From positions 1 to 13,097 of the forward strand of contig CAKUTY010000026.1 of assembly GCA_934692455.1 (NCBI GenBank): a DNA stretch of 13,097 nt, given 5' to 3'. This document shows positions 1 to 7,140 of the stretch, piece by piece (the stretch's first letter is position 1; each line of letters begins with the position of its first letter). This DNA comes from an uncultured Erysipelotrichaceae bacterium. Its GTDB lineage: Bacteria > Bacillota_I > Bacilli_A > Erysipelotrichales > Erysipelotrichaceae. The position numbers and the translations under genes are program-made. The notes beneath the pieces were generated by a model that was given only the letters and a program-made list of their open reading frames with translations, was not told where the DNA came from and searched no databases.

Positions 1-7
1 ATATATA

Positions 8-1237
8 ATGCTGAGAGGAACCATAGGAGGCTCATTTTTGCTTTACCTTTTGGACAACAGCCGTCCGAACCCAATGCCGGCACATTATTATTGTAGAAAA
101 TGCGGTCATATGGAAATCGTGAATACGGGGTTATTCGGAATAGATTTACCTGAAATAGAGTGCCCAGTTTGTGGAGAAAAGGTTACAGGCGATGGTTTTG
201 GAATATGTATAGAAGCTGTATGGGGAACAGCGGGGAAAAAAGATATTTACTTTGAATATGAAATTAGTAGTGAATTTTTGCCATTTGCAAAAAGAGCGTT
301 GGAAAGGCTCTACCCGGACAGCGAAGTAGTGACTTATGGACATGAAGATATTCGTGACGGGAATTATAGAGTAATATGTAGAAGAAATAGAGAGGCGGAA
401 AGTCTCTACCCAGACAGCGAAGTAGTGACTCATGGACATGAAAATATTCGTGACGCGAATTATAGAGTAATATGTAGAAGAAATAGAGAGGCGGAAGTGA
501 AACCGTATGGATTCGCAATTTTACCTAAAGCTAGGACGATGAAAGATTATCCGGAATTTGTAACTTATCTTGAAGACGGAGAACCGTGTCTGAGTGGAGT
601 AAGATGTCTTTTAGAAGAGAGTGGTGTAAAGGTAGTGGAGTTGTCACCGCTTCTTTGGATAGAACATCTGATGGAATTGCAGAGAAGAAGTGGTTTATAT
701 GCATGTGAAGTGGGAATTCCTGAGCTTAGGGGTATGACATGCTATGATTTTATGAATTCAAGAGAATTATTTACGAACGAGAATGATCTGTTTACCCAGG
801 AAGTACCGCAAAATTATAGGGCTATGGCTAATTGTTATGCGGCAGCGTATAATAGCTATAGCTGTTTAGACGAGTCCGAAGACGAATGGATCTGGGAGTT
901 GGGAAAAGTTTTAGAAAGTCTAGATTTTCAGGAATATCCGTGTTATACCCGGGATGATTTTTTTGAGCAGCTGATGAACTGTGGCATAGAGAGAGCAGAG
1001 GCTTATCGATTTTCAGAGATCATTCGTAAAGGCATAGCGGAGTGGAATACAGATTTTGCGGCACTGACTATACCGGAAGGCTTAAAAAATGTTGCGAAAA
1101 TGTATTTGTATGTTTCGCCGAAGGCACATGTGGTGGAGAGGTTACTGATTGTTGCCAGACTGACTTATTATATGAAGTGGAATAGTCGGGTGTATAGCGT
1201 GGTGGTTCGAAAAAAGAAATCTGGTGTACAAAAGTAA
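8..1237 (+). CDS. PolC-derived protein with degenerate polymerase active site (5' end may lie outside the window)
   Basis: The 409-residue product aligns by eye with the central and C-terminal catalytic part of Gram-positive DNA polymerase III PolC. LRGTIGGSF matches PolC SRGSVGSSF, and NPMPAHYYC leads into a zinc ribbon (C29, C32, C52, C55). GIPE (237-240) follows, then YTRDDFFEQL, IIRKG (338-342) and SPKAH (370-374), which match PolC TRDD, SVRKG and FPKAH finger segments. The catalytic DxD of PolC (PDIDLNF) reads KDIYFEY here, so the second Asp is Y81. The third catalytic Asp (KLDILGHD) appears as E211. The PolC C-terminal domain is missing, as are the exonuclease, PHP and OB parts within this window. 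Polymerase activity is therefore unlikely. Only seven bases precede the ATG, no ribosome binding site can be judged and the frame is open to the window edge, so the gene may start upstream. Codon use is less AT-rich than in later genes. It could be a domesticated paralogue or a decaying one; the uninterrupted frame favours a product. Confidence 0.75.
   Translation: MLRGTIGGSFLLYLLDNSRPNPMPAHYYCRKCGHMEIVNTGLFGIDLPEIECPVCGEKVTGDGFGICIEAVWGTAGKKDIYFEYEISSEFLPFAKRALERLYPDSEVVTYGHEDIRDGNYRVICRRNREAESLYPDSEVVTHGHENIRDANYRVICRRNREAEVKPYGFAILPKARTMKDYPEFVTYLEDGEPCLSGVRCLLEESGVKVVELSPLLWIEHLMELQRRSGLYACEVGIPELRGMTCYDFMNSRELFTNENDLFTQEVPQNYRAMANCYAAAYNSYSCLDESEDEWIWELGKVLESLDFQEYPCYTRDDFFEQLMNCGIERAEAYRFSEIIRKGIAEWNTDFAALTIPEGLKNVAKMYLYVSPKAHVVERLLIVARLTYYMKWNSRVYSVVVRKKKSGVQK
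305..496 (+). repeat. Two-unit 96-bp in-frame tandem duplication inside the PolC-derived gene
   Basis: Units 305-400 and 401-496 are each 96 bp (32 codons) and differ at five positions by eye, about 95% identical. They encode residues 100-131 and 132-163, each containing LYPDSEVVT and NYRVICRRNREAE. Because 96 is divisible by three, the frame is kept. Near-identity at synonymous sites points to a recent duplication. Confidence 0.95.
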
Positions 1238-1254
1238 GATTGGAATAGAAAGGG

Positions 1255-1308
1255 ATGAAGTATAATCAAAATTCTAATATATGGAATGACAAATTATACT
1301 TCATTTTT
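1255..1308 (+). terminator. Terminator-like hairpin after the PolC-derived gene
   Basis: ATGAAGTATAAT at 1255-1266 is perfectly complementary to ATTATACTTCAT at 1293-1304, followed by TTTTT (1304-1308). It begins 18 nt after the stop codon. The 12-bp stem is AT-rich and the loop is 26 nt, so it is a weak intrinsic terminator or another palindromic site. The remainder of the 1238-1372 gap shows nothing I can name. Confidence 0.5.
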
Positions 1309-1372
1309 AAGAATAATGTAATAGAAGAACAGCAATTACGCACCAAAACTTCTGTTGAGTGACACCTGTTTT

Positions 1373-1912
1373 TTAAATATTATTCTTTTTATTATCAGTT
1401 GTTGCACGATATGCATGATTCTCAACATATACCATCATACGATTATACAAAGCTACATAGAAAAGCACAGCAAGGACACTACCTATTGCACCCAAAAGTA
1501 CAAAATAGTTGCTATCTTTTAATTTCTGCGCTGCCCATATCATAATACTTAACCACGCTACAATGCATATGGCGATAGTTGCAATATGTTCACGTAACCA
1601 CTTTTTCTTGAAGAATGCTATCTTTTCTTTTAGAGTAAAGGCACTGTTGTTTAGTGCCATAACAAGATTGTCGTCGGCAACTTTCTTGAAGTCTTCTATC
1701 AAAAGTCGTTCACCGCTTATAAGTTCATTGATACTTACATCGAATTCCTTTGAAAGTAATGACAACATTTCAATATCTGGCATATAATTGCCGTTCTCCC
1801 AACGAGAAATGGTTTTGTTTGTTACACCAAGCTTTTCTCCAAGTTGTTCTTGCGTTAAATCCTTTTCTTTTCGTAGAGTAGCGATAAACTTTCCTATCTT
1901 TATTTGATCCAT
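1373..1912 (-). CDS. XRE-family transcriptional regulator with two C-terminal membrane helices
   Basis: This 179-residue protein has a classic Cro/C1-type helix-turn-helix at about residues 6-62 (IGKFIATLRKEKDLTQEQLG, then TNKTISRWENG and PDIEML). A charged linker leads to two hydrophobic segments at about 107-128 (ATIAICIVAWLSIMIW) and 136-156 (VLLGAIGSVLAVLFYVALY). It is probably a membrane-tethered DNA-binding regulator; its target and signal cannot be read from the sequence. The start at 1912 is chosen because AGAGG lies about 9 nt upstream and the HTH family normally begins here; the frame stays open 19 codons further upstream without family similarity. A TATACT -10-like box lies at 1932-1937. 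It is on the same strand as adhE but separated from it by 110 bp and a terminator, so it is likely transcribed on its own. It converges with the PolC-derived gene. Confidence 0.85.
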   Translation of the reverse strand: MDQIKIGKFIATLRKEKDLTQEQLGEKLGVTNKTISRWENGNYMPDIEMLSLLSKEFDVSINELISGERLLIEDFKKVADDNLVMALNNSAFTLKEKIAFFKKKWLREHIATIAICIVAWLSIMIWAAQKLKDSNYFVLLGAIGSVLAVLFYVALYNRMMVYVENHAYRATTDNKKNNI

Positions 1913-1980
1913 TATTACAACCTCTAAAGAAAGTATAACGCGTATTTCAAATAAGAATCTTCCCCACAAACAGCGAAAAG

Positions 1981-2014
1981 TAAAAAAGACTGCTCATAAT
2001 GAATGAACAGCCTT
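1981..2014 (-). terminator. Intrinsic terminator of adhE
   Basis: Read on the minus strand, AAGGCTGTTCAT (2014-2003) pairs with ATGAGCAGTCTT (1997-1986). This is a 12-bp stem with two G-U wobbles and a 5-nt loop, followed directly by a run of T (1987-1982). It starts 9 nt after the adhE stop codon and should separate adhE from the XRE gene. Confidence 0.85.
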
Positions 2015-2022
2015 TAGATTAA

Positions 2023-4695
2023 CTATTTCTTAGAAGCTTTAGGAGCTTTCTTAGCTTCAGCTTCAGCCTTCTTTAGATCATCTTGAGTCTTATAAGAACC
2101 CTTGTATGATTCAGCTAAGATAGTTTGGATATCCTTAATCATAGGAACTCTTGGGTTAGCTGGAGAACATTGGTCTTCATATGCTAAGTATGAGATCTTT
2201 TCCATGTTTTCGTTCCATACTTCTTCACCACAATCAGTTTGAGCCTTGAATGACATATCGATACCAAGTTCAACTGCTAGCTTGTAACATGCATCAGCAT
2301 AAGCGATAACACCTTCTTCAACAGTATCAAACTTTAAGCCGATTGCTCTTGCAAGTTCTGCATACTTTTCATCAGCCTTGTAGTAGTTGTACTTAGGCCA
2401 TACACCAGGCTTAGTAGGACGAGTACCATTGTATCTGATTACATATGGAAGTAGGATTGCGTTAGCTCTTCCGTGAGGTACATGGTATTCACCACCAATC
2501 TTATGAGCGATAGAGTGGTTTAGACCTAGGAAGGCATTAGCGAATGCCATACCTGCAAGACAGCTTGCGTTGTGCATCTTTTCTCTAGCTTCAGGATCTT
2601 GCTTACCATTTCTATAAGCTCTTGGCAAGTATTCGAATACAATCTTAATAGCTTGTAAACATAAACCATCAGTGAAGTCGTTAGCTAATGTACTTACATA
2701 TGCTTCAGTAGCATGTGTTAATACGTCCATACCTGTATCAGCAGTAACCTTAGCAGGAAGTGACATTGTTAGTGATGGGTCAACGATCGCAACTGTAGGT
2801 GTTAAAGAGTAGTCAGTTAATGGATACTTCTTGTGTTCAACCTTATCAGTGATAACAGCGAATGGTGTTACTTCTGAACCAGTACCTGATGTTGTTGGGA
2901 TACATACTAACTTAGACTTTCTGCCAAGTTCAGGATACTTGAAGGCACGCTTTCTGATATCCATGAATTTTTGTTTAAGGTCATTGAAGTCTACATCTGG
3001 TTGTTCATAGAATAACCACATACCCTTTGCAGCATCCATACAGCTACCACCACCTAGAGCGATGATTGTGTCTGGTCTGAATGCATCCATTAAAGATAGA
3101 CCCTTCTTAACTGTTTGGATAGATGGATCTGGTTCAACGTCACAGAATAATTGAATTTGAACGTTGTTTCTTCTCTTTTCTAATTGTTGAGTAATCTTTG
3201 ATAGATAGCCTAAGTCAACCATTGATCTATCTGTAACGATGAATACTCTATCAACATCACGCATGTCTTTTAGATATTCAATAGAATTTCTTTCAAAGTA
3301 AATCTTTGAAGGTACCTTGAACCATTGCATATTATTTCTTCTCCTTGCGACTTTCTTGATATTTAATAGATTGATTGAACTTACGTTACCACTTACTGAG
3401 TTATGTCCATAAGAACCACAACCTAGAGTAAGAGATGGAATCATACTATTATAGATGTTACCAATACCACCAAGTGAAGATGGAGAGTTTACACAAATTC
3501 TGCATGCTTCTAGTCTTTCGCCATACTTAACAGCTAAGTCATCATTCATTGTATGAATTACAGCTGTATGACCAAGACCATTGAATTCAACCATAGCTTC
3601 AGCCTTATCGAAACCGTCCTCGATTGATTCGGCCTTTAACATAGCCAATACTGGTGATAACTTTTCACGAGTTAGAGGTTCGTTTGGTCCTACTTCTTTA
3701 CATTCACAAATTAAGATTGAAGTGTCTTCTGGAACTTCAAATCCAGCTCTTTTTGCGATTGATGCAGCAGACTTACCTACTACCCATGGATCTAATTTAG
3801 CGTTATTAACTTCTTTTGAGTAGCCCTTAACACCAAATAAAGATAATTCTAATAATTCTTTTTCTTTTGCGCTACAGAAGTGAACACGATAGTTCTTGAA
3901 CATTTCCTTAGCGTCATCATAAATTTCTTTATCAACGATTACAGCTTGTTCAGAAGCACAAATCATACCGTTATCAAATGTCTTTGACATTACAACGTCG
4001 TTGATTGCTTGTCTTAAGTTAGCTGTTGTTTCAATGTATGCTGGAACGTTACCGGCACCAACACCTAATGCTGGTTTACCACAAGAGTAAGCAGCTCTAA
4101 CCATTGCGTTACCACCTGTTGCTAGGATTGTAGCTACATCTGGGTGGTTCATAAGAGCACCTGTTGCTTCCATGCTTGGGTGTTCAATCCATTGGATACA
4201 GTTTTCTGGAGCACCAGCCTTTACTGCAGCTTCGTATACTACCTTAGCAGCAGCAACTGAACACTTTTGAGCATTTGGGTGGAAACCAAATACGATAGGG
4301 TTTCTTGTCTTTAAACAGATTAATGACTTGAAGATTGCAGTACTTGTTGGGTTTGTAACTGGTGTAACACCACATACAACACCCACAGGGCTTGCGATAT
4401 ATGACATACCTTCTACTTCATCTTCTTTGATTACACCAACAGTCTTTTGGTGACGCATATTGTTTACGATATATTCACATGCAAATAGGTTCTTTGTAGC
4501 CTTGTCTTCAAAGACACCTCTTCCTGTTTCTTCAATCGCTAATTTTGCTAGATTACCGTGTTGGTCTAATGCAGCAACACTTGCTTTCGCAACGATATAG
4601 TCGATTTTTTCTTGGTCTAAAGCTTCGAAGTCAACTAGTGCTTTTTTGGCTTTTTCAACCAATGAATTAATTTCTTGTTGAACGTTGTTTTCCAT
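2023..4695 (-). CDS. adhE: Bifunctional acetaldehyde-CoA/alcohol dehydrogenase
   Basis: AdhE converts acetyl-CoA to acetaldehyde and then to ethanol, oxidising two NADH; it is the main fermentative NADH sink and usually forms cytoplasmic filaments (spirosomes). The 890-residue length matches the family (E. coli AdhE has 891). The N-terminal aldehyde dehydrogenase domain (about 1-440) carries the catalytic cysteine C246 in DNGMICASEQ, the same number as in E. coli. The C-terminal iron alcohol dehydrogenase domain (about 455-865) has GGGS (548-551), TTSGTGSEVTPF and the metal ligands D657, H661, H727 and H741, with E. coli-like spacing. A Lys/Ala-rich tail follows, as in E. coli. GAGGTA (4701-4706) is the ribosome binding site. 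Codon choice is strongly biased, typical of a very highly expressed gene. Upstream Rex and cre sites indicate redox and carbon control. Confidence 0.98.
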   Translation of the reverse strand: MENNVQQEINSLVEKAKKALVDFEALDQEKIDYIVAKASVAALDQHGNLAKLAIEETGRGVFEDKATKNLFACEYIVNNMRHQKTVGVIKEDEVEGMSYIASPVGVVCGVTPVTNPTSTAIFKSLICLKTRNPIVFGFHPNAQKCSVAAAKVVYEAAVKAGAPENCIQWIEHPSMEATGALMNHPDVATILATGGNAMVRAAYSCGKPALGVGAGNVPAYIETTANLRQAINDVVMSKTFDNGMICASEQAVIVDKEIYDDAKEMFKNYRVHFCSAKEKELLELSLFGVKGYSKEVNNAKLDPWVVGKSAASIAKRAGFEVPEDTSILICECKEVGPNEPLTREKLSPVLAMLKAESIEDGFDKAEAMVEFNGLGHTAVIHTMNDDLAVKYGERLEACRICVNSPSSLGGIGNIYNSMIPSLTLGCGSYGHNSVSGNVSSINLLNIKKVARRRNNMQWFKVPSKIYFERNSIEYLKDMRDVDRVFIVTDRSMVDLGYLSKITQQLEKRRNNVQIQLFCDVEPDPSIQTVKKGLSLMDAFRPDTIIALGGGSCMDAAKGMWLFYEQPDVDFNDLKQKFMDIRKRAFKYPELGRKSKLVCIPTTSGTGSEVTPFAVITDKVEHKKYPLTDYSLTPTVAIVDPSLTMSLPAKVTADTGMDVLTHATEAYVSTLANDFTDGLCLQAIKIVFEYLPRAYRNGKQDPEAREKMHNASCLAGMAFANAFLGLNHSIAHKIGGEYHVPHGRANAILLPYVIRYNGTRPTKPGVWPKYNYYKADEKYAELARAIGLKFDTVEEGVIAYADACYKLAVELGIDMSFKAQTDCGEEVWNENMEKISYLAYEDQCSPANPRVPMIKDIQTILAESYKGSYKTQDDLKKAEAEAKKAPKASKK

Positions 4696-4708
4696 TTCTT
4701 TACCTCGC

Positions 4709-4726
4709 TTGAGACAATTTTCACAA
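4709..4726 (-). promoter_or_regulatory. Second, weaker Rex-like site overlapping the adhE -10
   Basis: The minus-strand TTGTGAA-AATT-GTCTCAA matches TTGTGAANNNNTTCACAA at 12 of 14 defined positions and covers the proposed -10 and start point of adhE. A repressor bound here would block RNA polymerase directly. Such partial matches are common in AT-rich DNA, so this is tentative. Confidence 0.35.
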
Positions 4727-4745
4727 AAATGACTTTTAATGTCAA
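4717..4745 (-). promoter_or_regulatory. Candidate sigma-A promoter of adhE
   Basis: On the minus strand, a perfect -35 TTGACA (4745-4740) is followed after 17 nt by GAAAAT (4722-4717), preceded by TG as in an extended -10. The start would fall near 4710, leaving a short leader that still contains the GAGGTA ribosome binding site. The -10 is imperfect, so confidence is moderate. Confidence 0.5.
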
Positions 4746-4751
4746 TATTAA

Positions 4752-4769
4752 ATGTTAACTTTTTAACAA
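4752..4769 (-). promoter_or_regulatory. Rex (NADH/NAD+ sensor) operator upstream of adhE
   Basis: The minus-strand sequence TTGTTAA-AAAG-TTAACAT matches the clostridial Rex operator TTGTTAANNNNTTAACAA at 13 of 14 defined positions. Rex releases DNA when NADH is high and adhE is a known Rex target in Bacillota. The site sits just upstream of the proposed -35, between the two divergent genes, so it could also affect the yitT-like gene. Confidence 0.8.
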
Positions 4770-4783
4770 GTAAGCGTTTACAT
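4769..4783 (-). promoter_or_regulatory. CcpA catabolite-response element (cre)
   Basis: The minus-strand 15-mer ATGTAAACGCTTACT fits the cre consensus WTGNAANCGNWNNCW at every defined position and is nearly palindromic. It abuts the Rex operator, sharing one base, which suggests joint carbon and redox control of the divergent region. It lies 24 bp upstream of the adhE -35 and 35 bp before the yitT-like start, so which gene it controls is not certain. Confidence 0.7.
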
Positions 4784-4817
4784 TTTTTTGAGGCTATATA
4801 AATGATAGAATAACGAG

Positions 4818-5672
4818 GTGAAAAACACTTTAAAAGATTATTTTTCGATTATTATTTGGTCAGCTATATTTGCGCTAAGTTGTAACCTTTTTATCGTTCC
4901 CTTTAACCTATATGGAGGGGGCATAATTGGTCTAGCACAGGTTATTCGTACCTTGTTTGTTAATATGACGGGTATTGAATCAAATATTGATTTAACAGGT
5001 ATTACGAATTTATTAATTAATATTCCTTTGTTGTTGATTGCTTTAAAGAAACTAAATAAAGAGTTTGTCTATAAGACCATCGTATCAGTAGCTGTTCAAA
5101 CATTGGCTTTTTCGGTGATGTTTGAAAGTTCTCCAATTAGCGATAAATTAGTGAGTATTATCGTAGGTGGTACTATTTGTGGTTTTGCGGTAGCTAGAAT
5201 ACTTGTATGTAAGGCCAGTGGTGGTGGTAACGATATCATCGGTATGTTGTTGACACTAAAGAATCCAATGATTAGTGTTGGGAAGTATTGTTTATATTTT
5301 AATTGTGCTTTGTATACCTTGTGTGCATGTTTATTTAATTTTGAGGTTGCGGTATACTCTATTATCCAAGCCTTTGTTTATTCTTTGATGGTAGATAAGG
5401 GGCATCTTGAGAATATTGATGTAGCTTTAATGATCTTTACCAAGAATGAGAATGTTAAGAAGATGATTATGGAAGATAATAGAAGAGGTGTTACAACTTG
5501 GACTGGTAAGGGTGCTTATACAAATAAAGAAACAGAGGTTTTGGTGTCTGTTGTTTCTAAGTATGAGGTGCCTTTATTGAAAAAGAAAATAAGAATGATT
5601 GATAAGGATGCGTTTATAATTGTTTCAAATGTCGAAGATGTGTCCGGTGGATATGAGAAAAGGCTTGTATAA
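4818..5672 (+). CDS. YitT-family membrane protein (DUF161/DUF2179)
   Basis: This 284-residue protein has about six hydrophobic segments (roughly 8-28, 34-50, 61-78, 86-103, 111-131 and 150-192). A C-terminal cytoplasmic DUF2179 domain (about 222-276) follows, with RGVTTWTGKGAYTNKE, VLVSVVSKYEVPLL and the IDKDAFIIVSNVEDVSG signature. YitT proteins are widespread in Bacillota and their transported substrate is not settled. The start is the GTG at 4818; an in-frame TAG at 4806-4808 rules out an earlier one. No separate ribosome binding site precedes it: the only good one, GAGGTG, contains the start codon itself. It is the first gene of the operon and is divergent from adhE, and it ends 10 nt before rsmG. 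Confidence 0.88.
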   Translation: MKNTLKDYFSIIIWSAIFALSCNLFIVPFNLYGGGIIGLAQVIRTLFVNMTGIESNIDLTGITNLLINIPLLLIALKKLNKEFVYKTIVSVAVQTLAFSVMFESSPISDKLVSIIVGGTICGFAVARILVCKASGGGNDIIGMLLTLKNPMISVGKYCLYFNCALYTLCACLFNFEVAVYSIIQAFVYSLMVDKGHLENIDVALMIFTKNENVKKMIMEDNRRGVTTWTGKGAYTNKETEVLVSVVSKYEVPLLKKKIRMIDKDAFIIVSNVEDVSGGYEKRLV

Positions 5673-5682
5673 TAGGTGTAGT

Positions 5683-6381
5683 ATGACAAAGGATGAATTT
5701 TTAAAAATATTGGCTGAAAAAGGATTAGAGTTAAGCGATAGGCAGATGGAACAGTTTTGTACTTATGCAGCTTTTTTAAAAGAATATAATGAGAAAATTA
5801 ATTTAACAGCCATTTGTGAGTTTGAGGAAGTTTTAGATAAGCACTTCTATGATTCTTTATTATTAAGTTTTGATGTAAAGATGGAAGGTACTCTTGTTGA
5901 TGTTGGTACTGGTGCTGGTTTCCCTGGTGTGGTTTTAAAGATTGCTTATCCAGGTTTGAGGGTTATTTTGATTGAACCATTGATGAAAAGATGTGTGTTC
6001 TTGAATGAACTTATTAATAAATTAGGGCTTGAGGGTATTGAGGTTGTCAATACAAGAGGCGAGGATTATTCTTTGATACATCGAGAGGAATATGATTATG
6101 TAACAGCTAGGGCTGTGACTAATTTGAATGCGCTGATTGAGGTGTGTGGCGCTATGGTTAAAAAGAACGGTTATTTTATTGCCCTAAGGGGTTCAAGTGG
6201 CCAAAGTGAGATTGATGGTGCTAATAATGCGATTAAGCAGATGAATTTTAAGTGTGAGTGTATTATTGAACATACCTTAAATGATGGTTCTTTAAGAGTG
6301 ATTGGTTATTTAAAGAAGGTGGGAGCTACACCTAAAAAATTGCCTAGAAAATATAGTATAATTAAGCAGAGACCTTTATGA
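5683..6381 (+). CDS. rsmG: 16S rRNA (guanine-N7) methyltransferase RsmG
   Basis: RsmG (GidB) methylates N7 of G527 (E. coli numbering) in 16S rRNA using S-adenosylmethionine; loss gives low-level streptomycin resistance in several bacteria. The 232-residue length is typical. The N-terminal NEKINLTAI and DKHFYDSL motifs are present, followed by the SAM-binding VDVGTGAGFPG (about 72-82), IEPLMKRCVFLNEL, the VTARAV segment and a late ALRG. The start at 5683 follows AGGTG at 5674-5678; the frame is open further upstream but there overlaps the YitT-like gene and lacks family similarity. The stop overlaps the start of noc in an ATGA junction. RsmG next to noc and soj-spo0J is the B. subtilis arrangement. 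Confidence 0.96.
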   Translation: MTKDEFLKILAEKGLELSDRQMEQFCTYAAFLKEYNEKINLTAICEFEEVLDKHFYDSLLLSFDVKMEGTLVDVGTGAGFPGVVLKIAYPGLRVILIEPLMKRCVFLNELINKLGLEGIEVVNTRGEDYSLIHREEYDYVTARAVTNLNALIEVCGAMVKKNGYFIALRGSSGQSEIDGANNAIKQMNFKCECIIEHTLNDGSLRVIGYLKKVGATPKKLPRKYSIIKQRPL

Positions 6382-7130
6382 GTGAAGTAGTAGAAATTGA
6401 TATTAGTAAGATAGTTCCAAATAAAAGCCAGCCTAGACTTGCTTTTTATGATGATACAGTTAAATCATTGGCCTTGAGTATTAAGGAAAATGGTTTATTG
6501 CAACCTATTAGTGTTAGAGAAATGGATAATGGCCAGTATGAATTAATTGCGGGTGAGCGTAGATTTAGAGCTTGTCAATATAATGGTGATACAAAGATTA
6601 GGGCTATTATTTATGATATGTCTGATGAGAAGAGCGCTACTTTGTCTTTGATTGAGAATATTCAAAGAGAGAGTTTGAATGCAGTTGAACAAGCTATGGC
6701 GATGGCACGTATTATGAGAGATGAGGATATCACTCAAAATGAATTGGCTGAGCGTCTTGGTTATAAACAATCAACTGTTGCCAATAAGTTACGTTTATTG
6801 AAGTTGCCTGATTATGTTAAGGAAGCTGTTAGTCATGGCCAAATCTCTGAGCGTCATGCAAGAGCCTTATTGAAGGTTCCAAGCGAGCGTCTTGAGGAAG
6901 TTTTTAATACGATTGTGACAAGAGAATATAATGTAGCGAAAAGTGAAGAGTATATAAAGGAATTACTTGAAACAAATAAGCATTCGCTTGGTATTTCTGG
7001 TAATGTTCAAATCGGTATTAATACTATTAATAAGGCTTATGAGATGGTTAAGAAATCAGGTATTGATGCTGATTATCAGATGACTGAATATGGTGATAAT
7101 GTTAAGATTGTCATCAGGTTTAAAAAGTAG
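6378..7130 (+). CDS. noc: Nucleoid occlusion protein Noc (ParB-family CTPase) lacking the N-terminal membrane-targeting segment
   Basis: Noc binds chromosomal NBS sites and the membrane and blocks cell division over unsegregated DNA. This 250-residue protein has the ParB/Noc CTP-binding motifs GERR (59-62) and ENIQRE (93-98) and a helix-turn-helix (about 118-144). Noc-type rather than ParB-type recognition residues are seen: KQSTVANKLRLLKLP (Q131) and SERHARAL (R159), where the neighbouring ParB has KSRAYITNSLR and SLGHAKAL. Its place between rsmG and soj also fits Noc. It starts directly at the ParB-like core (MSEVVEIDISKIVPN). The amphipathic N-terminal helix of B. subtilis Noc is absent, and an in-frame stop at 6363-6365 excludes an extension. 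A weak AGAGA precedes the ATG; translation is probably coupled to rsmG. A ParB paralogue of other function is the alternative. Confidence 0.85.
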   Translation: MSEVVEIDISKIVPNKSQPRLAFYDDTVKSLALSIKENGLLQPISVREMDNGQYELIAGERRFRACQYNGDTKIRAIIYDMSDEKSATLSLIENIQRESLNAVEQAMAMARIMRDEDITQNELAERLGYKQSTVANKLRLLKLPDYVKEAVSHGQISERHARALLKVPSERLEEVFNTIVTREYNVAKSEEYIKELLETNKHSLGISGNVQIGINTINKAYEMVKKSGIDADYQMTEYGDNVKIVIRFKK

Positions 7131-7140
7131 GGGAGATATT

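Noticed and set aside
305..496. Possible CRISPR-like or minisatellite array
   Set aside because: Only two 96-bp units without spacers, in frame inside a coding gene; this is a simple tandem duplication.
146..518. Two overlapping minus-strand reading frames across the 96-bp duplication
   Set aside because: They exist only because the duplicated segment is stop-free on the other strand; no ribosome binding site and no family resemblance, while the plus strand encodes recognisable PolC-like sequence.
1311..1372. Search for a terminator of the XRE gene on the minus strand
   Set aside because: Only a 5-bp complementarity (AACAG/CTGTT) was found without a stable stem and T-run, so none is called.
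7090..7140. Upstream in-frame ATG extending Soj by 17 residues
   Set aside because: It would overlap the end of noc and add non-conserved residues; GGGGAG at 7130-7135 fits the ATG at 7141 and the conserved MAKIIAIANQKGG start.
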